NCBI RefSeq assembly: GCF_913054185.1
Contig: NZ_CAJXIV010000037.1
Span: 1-33,208, forward strand
DNA length: 33,208 nt
From: an uncultured Shimia sp.
GTDB lineage: Bacteria; Pseudomonadota; Alphaproteobacteria; Rhodobacterales; Rhodobacteraceae
Direction of reading: 5' to 3'
Shown here: in pieces, positions 25,002-33,048 of the stretch
Numbering within the stretch: the stretch's first letter is position 1
How the letters are laid out: every line of letters starts with the position of its first letter
Translations under genes and position numbers: made by a program
The notes under the pieces: model-generated
Seen by the model: only the letters and a program-made list of their open reading frames with translations
The model's database searches: none
What the model was told of the DNA's origin: nothing

Positions 25002-26418
25002 CGCGCGACCAGAGTGTTTGGACGTGGTCGATTAACCGCTGCGCCCAAGGTCGGCGCACCTCCAGATTGACCGGGGCGTCCTGACGCAAGGCGTCCTTGG
25101 TCTCCGCCGCGCTCAAATCGCGGGGTGTGACGGTGACAATGATACCAAACTCGCCGGGGCGGCGTGGATCGGCGCCGGCTTCCACGTCCGTAACCAGGCC
25201 TGCGATAGTTTGCTTTTGGCCCAGAGCATTGATGCCAATGCAGGCGGACATGCCGACAAAAATTGTGTCCGCAAAACGTTCACTGACCCAACCTTGCACC
25301 ACACGGGGCGTGTCAGCCTCAAAAACAACCGCCAGATCATCGTGATCATAGGGCTGTCCTTTGCGCACCAAGACCTCATGCACCACGCCGTTGGTTGGCG
25401 CGCGCACATGACCAAGGGAAATCGCAGATTTATGCGCATCTCGGGTTGCGCGCAGACCACGCACTTTGGCCAGCTGCGCCGCCTCAACCTCTCTCAGCCG
25501 CATCACCGCAAACTGAAATGGATCCAATGCAATCGCCGCGATTGGGTTTTGAGGCAACATCGCTTGCCAGCGGTCCCACAACGTTTCAAACCCTCGATCT
25601 CCGACAAAACGCGCATAAGCCTGCCCCATCACGGCGGCGCGAACGTCTGCTGCATCCACGCTGTGATAGGTGGTCAACGCCTCAAGTGTTTGGCTGATGT
25701 GCAGCAATTCACTTTGTTCCTGCGCCAACTTGGCCCGTGCCAAATCCAATTTTCCTTGTGCTTCTGGATCTTTGAGGCGAACAAGCACCTGTCCGGCGAC
25801 AACCGCGTCGCCGGCCTGCACCGAAATCGACTTCACAAAGCCTTCGCTGGCGGGCAGATGTTCCGCAATTGGCGCCACCACTCGGCCGTGCTGCACATTG
25901 ATACGGGTGACACTGTTGAACACTGACACCCCGAGGATTGTGGCCACGCTCAGGGCGACCATTCCGTACACCAGAACGTGCAACGCGGCTCGGATAGGCG
26001 TTGGCCAACGCCCCTTGGTGCTCGCCTCTTTTTCCTCTTCGGTCTCTTCCATCGGCACGAGATCCACAGGCGTGTCCAAACTGGTGATCACATCCTCACT
26101 GCTGGCCATCTGACCCGACAGCAACGCGCGATAGAACAGCGCCAGGGTTTCCCGCTGCCGTCCGCTCAGCCCTTCAAACTCCACATGATTTTCTGCATTC
26201 GGCTGCGTCAACCGCACAGGAAAGCGCACATCAACGCCTTGGAACGGTACGCTCAATACACCCGTCTGTGGGCATTCCCCGGCCTCTTCCGGCCAATTCA
26301 AACCAGCCAATGACCATGCTTCAATCCGCACCACGTCCCCGGCTGGCGTTTCAAACGTCAGCGGTGCTTGCACAGTCCAGCTCAAATCAGAACCGGCGGA
26401 TTGATGGCGAATTTTCAC
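24994..26418 (-). CDS. alg44: Alg44-like PilZ/HlyD-family polysaccharide synthase subunit
   Basis: 474 residues from a GTG (26418) with GAGG about 6 bp upstream. Residues about 12-100 look like a PilZ domain ('VRIEAWSLAGLNWP', 'VEFEGLSGRQRE'). The c-di-GMP signature is weak: the DxSxxG position reads AWSLAG and no RxxxR is seen at the N-terminus. An acidic linker (112-133) leads to one transmembrane helix (about 144-167). A periplasmic HlyD-type part follows: lipoyl-like half (180-215), a coiled-coil hairpin (about 218-260), second lipoyl half ('LGHVRAPTNGVVHEVLVRKG') and a beta-barrel. This is the Alg44 order of domains. In Pseudomonas, Alg44 binds c-di-GMP to activate Alg8. First gene of the operon, overlapping alg8 by 8 bp. 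Confidence 0.82.
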   Translation of the reverse strand: MKIRHQSAGSDLSWTVQAPLTFETPAGDVVRIEAWSLAGLNWPEEAGECPQTGVLSVPFQGVDVRFPVRLTQPNAENHVEFEGLSGRQRETLALFYRALLSGQMASSEDVITSLDTPVDLVPMEETEEEKEASTKGRWPTPIRAALHVLVYGMVALSVATILGVSVFNSVTRINVQHGRVVAPIAEHLPASEGFVKSISVQAGDAVVAGQVLVRLKDPEAQGKLDLARAKLAQEQSELLHISQTLEALTTYHSVDAADVRAAVMGQAYARFVGDRGFETLWDRWQAMLPQNPIAAIALDPFQFAVMRLREVEAAQLAKVRGLRATRDAHKSAISLGHVRAPTNGVVHEVLVRKGQPYDHDDLAVVFEADTPRVVQGWVSERFADTIFVGMSACIGINALGQKQTIAGLVTDVEAGADPRRPGEFGIIVTVTPRDLSAAETKDALRQDAPVNLEVRRPWAQRLIDHVQTLWSRDV

Positions 26419-26822
26419 AACGACCTCGTGACATGTTCGCGATCAAACTACAAAAAAGCGACCAATCGTTAGGCCGCGCGGCTGTATGGAACGACGATCA
26501 AAAGAGAAATCAACTAACCCAAAGGATAGTTGTGATGGAAATCTCCCAAGCAAGCGCGTCTCTTTTGGGTATGTCCCTCACCTTTAGGAGAAACGTTGGC
26601 TTCCGTGCGGCAAGGCATGCGGGGGTAGAGCCGCCATGCAGACTGCCTTGGTCTCTGACGGCGTAGAACATGTGTGTGGAGAGCGATATCCACGGCTGGG
26701 GGGGGGGGGGGGGGGCTGGCGCTCATGGCATGCACCACAACACTCTAGTCCCGTCTGGGTCTGACGCTAGGCGTGGCGAACAATACCTTTGGCCTACCGA
26801 GGTTCCCGCATGTTTTGGTGCC
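26419..26822. other. 404-bp gap upstream of the alginate-type operon
   Basis: Lies between the alg44-like start and the YceI-OmpA stop, both on the minus strand, so it is the likely promoter and leader region of the polysaccharide operon. CGATCAAA occurs twice (26440-26447 and 26495-26502), 55 bp apart, a possible regulator site. A 19-G tract is listed separately. I see no convincing gene, and no terminator for the OmpA gene. Confidence 0.45.
26698..26716. repeat. Homopolymer tract of 19 G (poly-C on the minus strand)
   Basis: Nineteen consecutive G on the plus strand, by far the longest homopolymer in the window. It is non-coding as far as I can see and lies about 280 bp upstream of the alg44-like GTG, in that operon's upstream region. 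Tracts of this length are prone to slippage, so it could tune transcription, or its length could be an assembly artefact. Confidence 0.95.
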
Positions 26823-27878
26823 TCAAGGATCCGCCACAGAGAACTCAATCCGGCGATTTTTGCTGCGCCCCTGTTTGGTTGCATTGTCAGCGATAGGGCG
26901 CTCCTCTCCGTGACCCATTGCCTGAAGCCGGGCGGGCTTGATGCCTTTGTTGGTCAAAAAGCGAACAACTGAGGCGGCGCGACGCTCTGACAACCTCTGG
27001 TTTGCCTTTTGAGAGCCCACGTTGTCGGTGTGGCCTGCCACCACAACCTTGAGGTCAGGGCACCGGGCCACAATATCGGCCACCTGATTAAGAAGCGGCG
27101 TGGAGACATCGTTCAACCGCGCCGAGCCGGGCCGAAAATAGATGTTCCCACTGCGCGACAGTATCTCAAACCGACCTGCACAGGCTTCCAATGAAAAGGC
27201 ACCTTCGGCCTCCAGCGCTGCTGAGGCTGGGGCAACAGGGGCCGCCGCGTCGGCTGGTTTTTTCTCCGGGGTGTCAGAGGGATTGGCTTTGAATATGAGA
27301 TCAAAGTTCACGGTGGTCGACGGCACAATTGACACGCTTGCGGCCTCCTCAAGGTTTTGCAAACCATCCATGAGGTCATAGTCCGCGATCTTGAGTGTCA
27401 AAGGCTCCGCGCTCGACACTGCAATCAAGTCCTCTCCGATCAAAATCACAGAAAGCTGAGCGACCTCTTGGCGTTTTGCGCCATGAAGATCGAGTGTGAT
27501 GGGCACGGACACGGTTTTCCTTTTGACCGTCGCCAGATCGGCTATCAGATCAGGGTCGATCTGGGTTGTCATTGTTGCCTCGGGGTGCCGGAACGTTTCG
27601 AAAAACAGGAACCGCATGCGTACATTGCGCAGATCCACCTTGGTGTCGACGCTGTCGAGTAACACAGTCACGGTTGCCGCACCGGTGGCGTTGATGGTGC
27701 CCGAGACGGTGGCAAATGAGGAGGTTTCGATCACCGATTGGTTCTTGATTGAGCTGAATTGGATCGATGAGGCTTCTGGTTCCAGGTGCCACCCATTCCC
27801 AAACGGATTTTCCTGCGCCAGACTTGGCAGTGCTGATAGAACCGCGGCTGCAGCGGCAAACACCCTTACAAATAACAC
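26823..27878 (-). CDS. Exported YceI-like domain fused to OmpA peptidoglycan-binding domain
   Basis: 351 residues from a GTG at 27878, chosen because GGAGGG lies 6-7 bp upstream; an earlier ATG (27944) has no such site and lacks a signal start. The signal peptide ends 'SALPSLA/QE'. Residues about 30-195 look like a YceI-type lipid-binding beta-barrel ('WHLEPEASSIQFSSIKN', 'RNVRMRFLFFETFRHPEA'). A Pro/Ala linker follows, then the OmpA-like domain with 'IYFRPGSARLND', 'VAGHTDNVGS' and the terminal 'GRSKNRRIEF'. The Asp in HTDN and the Arg in NRRIEF bind diaminopimelate in the family. It should be periplasmic, non-covalently attached to peptidoglycan. Divergent from the second caspase-like gene, suggesting joint regulation. 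Confidence 0.88.
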   Translation of the reverse strand: MLFVRVFAAAAAVLSALPSLAQENPFGNGWHLEPEASSIQFSSIKNQSVIETSSFATVSGTINATGAATVTVLLDSVDTKVDLRNVRMRFLFFETFRHPEATMTTQIDPDLIADLATVKRKTVSVPITLDLHGAKRQEVAQLSVILIGEDLIAVSSAEPLTLKIADYDLMDGLQNLEEAASVSIVPSTTVNFDLIFKANPSDTPEKKPADAAAPVAPASAALEAEGAFSLEACAGRFEILSRSGNIYFRPGSARLNDVSTPLLNQVADIVARCPDLKVVVAGHTDNVGSQKANQRLSERRAASVVRFLTNKGIKPARLQAMGHGEERPIADNATKQGRSKNRRIEFSVADP

Positions 27879-28019
27879 GATAGTCCCTCCAACATCGGTG
27901 GCTCGAACCAGAAAAAGTATCGGCAGTTTGTCCGACAGATGCAATGGTTGTAATTTGTTGCGATATGGCGCGGATCAGATAGGGTTTTGACTAGAGACCG
28001 CGCAACAGGAGGGCCGCAC
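27879..28019. promoter_or_regulatory. Divergent intergenic region, YceI-OmpA and second caspase-like gene
   Basis: 141 bp between two divergent starts, each with a strong ribosome binding site (GGAGGG on minus, AGGAGG on plus). On the plus strand TTGTTG followed 17 bp later by GATAGG is a weak sigma-70-like pair. A shared control region is likely from layout, but exact promoters are not defined. Confidence 0.4.
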
Positions 28020-29492
28020 ATGCGTGCACTGTTCTTGTCGATCGCCTGTTTACTGTATCTGACGGCTGCCGCACGCGCTGAGCCGCGCATCGCGCTGATC
28101 ATTGGAAATGCCACCTATTCCGATGTCGCCCCGCTGGCAAATGCGGGGGCGGACGCGGATTTGATGTCCACTGCGCTGAGCGACGTGGGTTTTGACGTCA
28201 CGCTGGTCACAAATGCCTCGCAAAACGAGATGAAACGCGCCATCGCGAAGTTTGGCGCGGCGCTGCGTGCTGCTGGCCCTGAAGCTGTGGGGCTGTTTTA
28301 CTATGCAGGGCATGGCGTACAATCGTTTGGGGCAAATTACCTTTTGCCGGTGGATGCGCGCCTGACGGTGGCTGCCGATCTGGACTTGGTCGGGCTTGAG
28401 GCCGCCTCGGTGCTGCGCCAGATGGCGTCCGCCCGCAATCAAACAAATATCGTGATCCTGGATGCCTGTCGCGACAACCCTTTTGAAAACGTGCCGGATA
28501 TCAACGACAGCGGACTGGCCGAGATGAAGGCGCCGACCGGCACATTTCTGGCATACGCAACCGCTCCGGGGGATGTGGCGCTGGACGGCGCGGGCGGCAA
28601 TAGCCCGTTCACGCAGGCGCTCGCACGGGAAATCCGGGTGGAAGGTGCACCTGTGGAGAAAGTATTTAAACAGGTGCGGGTTTCGGTGTTGTCAGACACC
28701 AATGGCCAACAAACACCTTGGGACACATCCTCATTGACGCGGGAGTTTGTTTTCAAAGCGGCCAAATCTTTGCCCCCGAAAGACATGGACGAAACCCAGC
28801 TTTGGCAAGCCGTGAAAGCGAGCCAGGATCCGGTGCAAATTATGCTGTTCATGAGAAGCTATTCGGATGGACCGCACATCGACGAAGCACGGGCCCTTTT
28901 GGCAACTGCGCTTGAAGAAGAGTTGAGCCGGGGCAGGGCCAAGCCGACTGAATCGGTGGCATCCATGCCCGCACCTAAAGAGATTGCCGACGAAGAAACC
29001 GCCCTTATGGAGCGCGCGCGGAGGTCAGGTACGCTGGCCGATTATGAAGCTTATTTGGACGCGTTTCCCAACGGTGTTTTTGCCGAGTTGGTGAAGATAG
29101 AAGTGCCGAGCCTAAAACAGTCTTCTGAAACGGCTCCCGCCTCCGCTCCACCGGAGGAAGTCGCAGGCACGCAAGCGCCAGACACTGAGACGGTCAAATG
29201 GGAGGTCAACTTTGACCAGCCTCTCAAAAACGGCCCACCTGAAATTCTTGGCGCAACGCTCTTGGAGGTGACAACCCTCAGCCCGTTGTTCCCACCCATT
29301 CAAGGTTTGCCCGAGGCCATGTGGAAAGACCAACCCTGCGCCAACTGTCATGAGTGGACCCGAGAAGCCCTTTGTGATCAGGGGAAGTTCTACCAAAAAC
29401 TGGCAACCGCCCGTCATCTGTCAAAGCAACATCCATTTGGCGGCGGCTTTAAGGAAAACCTAAAGCACTGGGCAGATGGCGACTGTCAGTAA
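28020..29492 (+). CDS. Exported caspase-like (peptidase C14) protein with C-terminal CxxCH motif
   Basis: 490 residues from the ATG at 28020 (CAGGAGGG about 8 bp upstream); the signal peptide ends 'AAARA/EP' (residue 20). The caspase-like domain (about 22-250) has 'RIALIIGNATY', catalytic His98 in YYAGHGVQ and catalytic Cys150 in ILDACRDNPF, both intact. Residues 260-370 hold helical repeats ('LADYEAYLDAFPNGVFAEL', SEL1/TPR-like), then an acidic/Pro/Ala linker. The last 54 residues contain CANCH (440-444) plus Cys452 and Cys489. CxxCH is the covalent haem-c motif, though a disulfide or metal site is equally possible with this many Cys. It shares the caspase fold with the protein at 7.6 kb but has a different C-terminus. 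Divergent from YceI-OmpA. Confidence 0.87.
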   Translation: MRALFLSIACLLYLTAAARAEPRIALIIGNATYSDVAPLANAGADADLMSTALSDVGFDVTLVTNASQNEMKRAIAKFGAALRAAGPEAVGLFYYAGHGVQSFGANYLLPVDARLTVAADLDLVGLEAASVLRQMASARNQTNIVILDACRDNPFENVPDINDSGLAEMKAPTGTFLAYATAPGDVALDGAGGNSPFTQALAREIRVEGAPVEKVFKQVRVSVLSDTNGQQTPWDTSSLTREFVFKAAKSLPPKDMDETQLWQAVKASQDPVQIMLFMRSYSDGPHIDEARALLATALEEELSRGRAKPTESVASMPAPKEIADEETALMERARRSGTLADYEAYLDAFPNGVFAELVKIEVPSLKQSSETAPASAPPEEVAGTQAPDTETVKWEVNFDQPLKNGPPEILGATLLEVTTLSPLFPPIQGLPEAMWKDQPCANCHEWTREALCDQGKFYQKLATARHLSKQHPFGGGFKENLKHWADGDCQ

Positions 29493-29864
29493 TTGTCCGA
29501 CACAAAATGTCTGAATAGGTTTGTTGGGTGCGCAACACGCGCCCTTTGGGGCATCGCCAAGGGGCTGCGGTCCGGGTAAATTTCATCAGTCGCAACCGCC
29601 GCGTCTCACCAATCGCAAGCACATTGTCATTGATCTTTTCGGCGAGAACAAAGGCCACTCTGTTGATCCAGCCACGCATGCGGTCCTGCCCGCAGAGAGA
29701 TCCTGAATGGCGGACAAGGGCATGAGCAGCTGGGTTCGACCAAATACCGAGCCACAAACAGCGTGGCTTACGCGGGGCAAGCCGCAGCTTGTCTTTCGTT
29801 ACCACGGCGATACCTGTTTGAGGTACCACTCTCAAAACAACAAGTGAACTTGGACGAAAAATCG
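29493..29864. other. Gap before the integrase remnant
   Basis: About 370 bp with no convincing gene on either strand. A minus-strand frame of 128 codons overlaps the 3' end of the caspase-like gene but has no ribosome binding site or recognisable motif. This may be the decayed N-terminal part of the integrase remnant that follows, but I could not align it. Confidence 0.35.
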
Positions 29865-30338
29865 GTCACCCAGAACCATCGCGAAGGCATGGCCAAATTC
29901 GGCAGGCAAATCGGCACATTCTTTGCCAAAATCTCTGAAGACGCAGAAACCGCTTTGGTCAAATGGATCATTTATCTGGACGAAGGCGCGCATTCCGGCC
30001 CAGACGCATCTCTATTCCCAGCTATGGCCCTAGTAATCCAGGTAAACGCAGGCTTTGCCGAAAATGGCATCACCTGTGCGCATTGGAAAACGGCCGAACC
30101 CGTGCACAAGATCGCTACACCGTCTTCGACAACGTTGGATTGCCCGCATATGGCGCCCGCACCATGCGCCGCACACTTGCTCGCTATTCTGCAAAAACGT
30201 GCGGGACGGTTATCGAGTGCCGAGCAACAAGAGTTGAAAGGAAGCGAGGTCGGTCTCCAGTACCATGAGTTCATGCTAGTCAATGAGCCTGAACGGCGAG
30301 GTCTCTATTTTTTAGAAACCCTTTCTAGTTTCGTTTGA
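29865..30338 (+). pseudogene. Decayed tyrosine recombinase (integrase) remnant
   Basis: The C-terminal catalytic part of a rhodobacteral-type phage integrase can be read across two frames. Frame one gives a 'KFG...TFF' strand, then 'ALVKWIIYL', 'DASLFPAMALV' and 'GITCAHWKTAEPV', matching the usual 'WxxYL...DPLFPxT...HWxxAxP' order. At about 30105 the match moves to another frame with 'YTVFDNVGLPAYGARTMRRTLAR', the equivalent of 'GLPYFNPHSFRxTL' carrying the second catalytic Arg. It then returns to the first frame for 'YHEFMLVNEPERRGL', equivalent to 'YxxYMPVxPERQGEL', where the catalytic Tyr would be Phe. Two compensating indels and this change argue for a dead gene. The start of the protein is missing. 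The match is from memory of the family. Confidence 0.6.
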
Positions 30339-31245
30339 GCCGATGTCTACTGCGGCGTTGAAGATTGACCGCGCAATCTCGTGGAGGACGAGTTTTGAAA
30401 ACGAAGCCACTTGCGTGATTGTTCCCACTATGTGACAGGAGGGACTTCTAAACGTCCGTGGCAGCACATTAAAAGTACATTTTGGAAATTTTCGCTGCAC
30501 GGATTTTGCATGGAATTTGTGGGATTCAGGGGGATGGGATCGCTTTACATCGCATTAGAATGGATTGTGATGCGCAAAATTTGAGCCAGTAAGTCATCGG
30601 AATTCAATGATTTATGACAGACGCGCTGTCCGCCGATCAAACCACAAAAAAATTTGTTTAGTATGAAGCTATTTTCGAATGTTTTGATAAATGCCACAAA
30701 TCATGCCAAGCAAAGACAGTGTTTTCGCGAGACCTTTTTATTGCTAAGTACCAACACGCGTTGTGGCAGAAATCTAAGCGGAGCCGGTGTAACGCTCTTA
30801 TCCTTAACCCAGCATTTGATTGTTGCCATCCCTGCCTTTTGGATTTGTTGAACAACAATGGTGCAGTGTAAAGTAAAGCGGAAGTGCGCTGCTATTGGCC
30901 CACAGCGACAAATACTGCAACTAGCGCCAAGGACCGCTATGCGCAGATTACGACCTTTGCAAAGCCGGGCCTTCAACCGACAAAACCGGACAGCGAACGC
31001 TGCCGCGCAGCATGAGAACCGGTCATTGGTGAAGCCAACGAGAAATACAGAGGTCGGTGGTCGACTGAGCGGGACAAACTGAGCTTTCGCTGTGGTTGCG
31101 CCAAAGTCCGTTTTCAAATGCCTAGGCTTTTTGGGTAGGTGTCGTTGACTTGATTGAAGACTTGCAAGTCAATGGATCAGCTCAAGCTGCGTATGCATAG
31201 TTTTTCTGCTAGCATTAATCCTAATTTAGCGAATCGGATTTTTTG
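30339..31245. other. 900-bp gene-poor stretch
   Basis: No open frame with a ribosome binding site or family motif was found on either strand. Base composition changes along it: A/T-rich in 30.45-30.75 kb, then G/C-rich with short broken frames in 30.85-31.1 kb. Possibly decayed mobile-element or intergenic sequence. A palindrome near the right end is listed separately. Confidence 0.45.
31145..31172. promoter_or_regulatory. Palindromic element upstream of the exported orphan gene
   Basis: GACTTGCAAGTC at 31159-31170 is a perfect 12-bp palindrome. TTGACTTG at 31145-31152 repeats its left arm and is the exact complement of CAAGTCAA at 31165-31172. Located about 75-100 bp before the next start codon, it fits an operator for a dimeric regulator; TTGACT could also act as a -35. 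Function unproven. Confidence 0.4.
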
Positions 31246-32847
31246 ATGAACTGTTTTAAATGCGCCGTGCGCTCTATGGTTTTTTGTATTCTTTTGGCAT
31301 TGCCAAGTATGTCCGTCGCGGAGACATTTGACCCTTGTCCACGCCTGAAGGACGCCGATGATGCCTCACCTGGAGCTCTCCGTCTTGCTTGGGATTGGTT
31401 TGCCAGCAATCAGATTGAGGCGGATGTTGCTTACAGCGACCAAGAATTCTTCTTTACGATTAAACCTGGTCGCTTCGCAAATGTTCGGTGTGACAACCAA
31501 CAATTTGAAGAGCAGGAAATGTACCCCTTGGGTCTGATGGTTCGGCCAATCGCCTATGTACACCTACCAGTTTTTGAGAACGCGCGGGGAGATAGGGCGA
31601 TTCTGGTAGTTACCGAATATGGACAACGCAAACTTATCGCTGAAAGCGATATCGCACCTATCGCCCAGAACGCTGTGTACCTATTCGCTGATGCCCCCGG
31701 GAACGCTGGCATATGTCGAACAGAAGATAACTGCCCTGGTAATTCGATGGAGGACGTTTGCAAACCGCGTATACAATGTCGATATGTCGTTTCAGCGCGC
31801 TTCGGCTATGCAATAGCAGCGGAGCACAATTCACGCGCGCGAGCCGCAATCGCTGCATATCAACTAATTAAGTATCCTTCATCTAATGCGGACGTGCCAG
31901 ACTTTTTAATCGATGAAGAACAAGTTGTCAGAATGCGGCGGCTTGAAGAGGTTGCCTGTCAACCTTTCGCCGTTAAGGCATATGCCGCAGGCGGAAAATT
32001 ACATCAACCTCGGGACAGCTTTTTTTCGATCTGTGCGCAGCGGCGTGCAGCGGGTGCGGACACAAATGCTATCCGGTCAATCAAGATGGTTACTTTGGCG
32101 GCAGCCAAGCGCTCTTTCACGTGGCATTTGGACGGCTCATTTCACCGCCGCTTCAACGTTCCGAATAACGGTCAAAATACCACTCTAGGCCAAGCATTGG
32201 TAAACTACCGTGTAACGTCCACCAAAGAATGTGGGGTTGAGCTCAGTGAGGTGGGAGAAGCGGCTATTTCAGGTGGTTTGAAGGCAAGATTTCCGGCGGG
32301 AGTTTTAGAACTTGAGGCGGGGGCGACAACAAGTATAGCGACACAGATTACGCGAACACTGAGCGCCGACGACTACCTGCTGATGTCCACATATATGATG
32401 GAACCAATAGTAAATGCGCCTGAGGTCGATGAGCAAGACGATACCGATCTTTGGTTTTTCCGAGTGGTTTTTCGTTCTAAATGCGAAGATGGCACTCCGA
32501 AGTCTGCAACATCGATTATCGTGCACTATAACCGGCTAGACGGGCAGGTGTTGGAGGTCCGCGTGAGCGACGATCTGCGCGTGAGTTATCTAGAAGCATG
32601 GGCTGAATATGGCTACAAACCGGATAACAGCGCAAACGCTCTGCGTGAGGGGCATTTTTGGGTCGTTCCAGATCTAGACGGTTACTTCATTTGGCGCGAC
32701 ACACTGCGCAAGTTCATAGAACTAGATAATACTGCTACCAGTCGATTGCTGGGTCGGCACCCCAAAGAACAACGAGAGCATGTCCGTGATTTCTTCGTGC
32801 ACTTGATGCTTGCTGCGGCGTTTAATCATCGTGATCCATCATCTTGA
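31246..32847 (+). CDS. Exported protein of unknown function, 533 residues
   Basis: Starts at the ATG at 31246; the upstream ribosome site is weak. The signal peptide ends 'SMSVA/ET' (about residue 25). I recognise no domain. The mature protein has about ten Cys, including CRTEDNC and CKPRIQCRY near residues 160-180, which suggests disulfides in the periplasm or outside the cell. The first half contains beta-rich segments ('FFTIKPGRFANVRC', 'MVRPIAYVHLPV') that could be SH3-like. The second half is alternating strand/helix with 'RVSYLEAWAEYGYKPDN'. By eye its base composition is more A/T-rich than the alg genes, and with the integrase remnant upstream this suggests acquisition. A small cysteine-rich peptide gene follows by 9 bp and is probably co-translated. 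Confidence 0.75.
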   Translation: MNCFKCAVRSMVFCILLALPSMSVAETFDPCPRLKDADDASPGALRLAWDWFASNQIEADVAYSDQEFFFTIKPGRFANVRCDNQQFEEQEMYPLGLMVRPIAYVHLPVFENARGDRAILVVTEYGQRKLIAESDIAPIAQNAVYLFADAPGNAGICRTEDNCPGNSMEDVCKPRIQCRYVVSARFGYAIAAEHNSRARAAIAAYQLIKYPSSNADVPDFLIDEEQVVRMRRLEEVACQPFAVKAYAAGGKLHQPRDSFFSICAQRRAAGADTNAIRSIKMVTLAAAKRSFTWHLDGSFHRRFNVPNNGQNTTLGQALVNYRVTSTKECGVELSEVGEAAISGGLKARFPAGVLELEAGATTSIATQITRTLSADDYLLMSTYMMEPIVNAPEVDEQDDTDLWFFRVVFRSKCEDGTPKSATSIIVHYNRLDGQVLEVRVSDDLRVSYLEAWAEYGYKPDNSANALREGHFWVVPDLDGYFIWRDTLRKFIELDNTATSRLLGRHPKEQREHVRDFFVHLMLAAAFNHRDPSS

Positions 32848-32856
32848 GGTCAAATT

Positions 32857-33048
32857 ATGCTAAAACTCATTCTTATTGCACTACCATTAAGCTTGGCGGC
32901 TTCCGACGCGCCAAATCCACGTATGCAAACAGGGTGCCTTTACGCGGCGGGAACTGGATGCTGCACATTATCTAATGGCGTGCGCTGTTGTGGGTTTTCA
33001 ACTCATTCTGGCGGAACAATCAGCGGATGTGCATGTAGCACAGGTTAG
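32857..33048 (+). CDS. Small exported cysteine-rich peptide
   Basis: 63 residues from the ATG at 32857. A GAGG ribosome site overlaps the stop of the preceding gene (32845-32849), so the two are coupled. Residues 1 to about 15 form a hydrophobic signal ('MLKLILIALPLSLAAS'). The mature part of about 45 residues has seven Cys (27, 35, 36, 44, 45, 58, 60) including two CC pairs and a C-A-C end, with many Gly/Ser/Thr and almost no charge. This is a disulfide-rich micro-protein pattern, as in secreted toxins, bacteriocins or knottin-like peptides, or a metal binder. No family was recognised. An odd number of Cys suggests a dimer, a free thiol or attachment to the partner protein. Confidence 0.7.
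   Translation: MLKLILIALPLSLAASDAPNPRMQTGCLYAAGTGCCTLSNGVRCCGFSTHSGGTISGCACSTG

Noticed and set aside
29449-29835. 128-codon minus-strand frame overlapping the end of the second caspase-like gene
   Set aside because: No start signal, no recognisable domain, overlaps a solid gene; more likely chance in G/C-rich DNA.
30654-31117. Short frames on both strands that might be transposase pieces
   Set aside because: No transposase motif, no terminal inverted repeats and no target duplications were visible.
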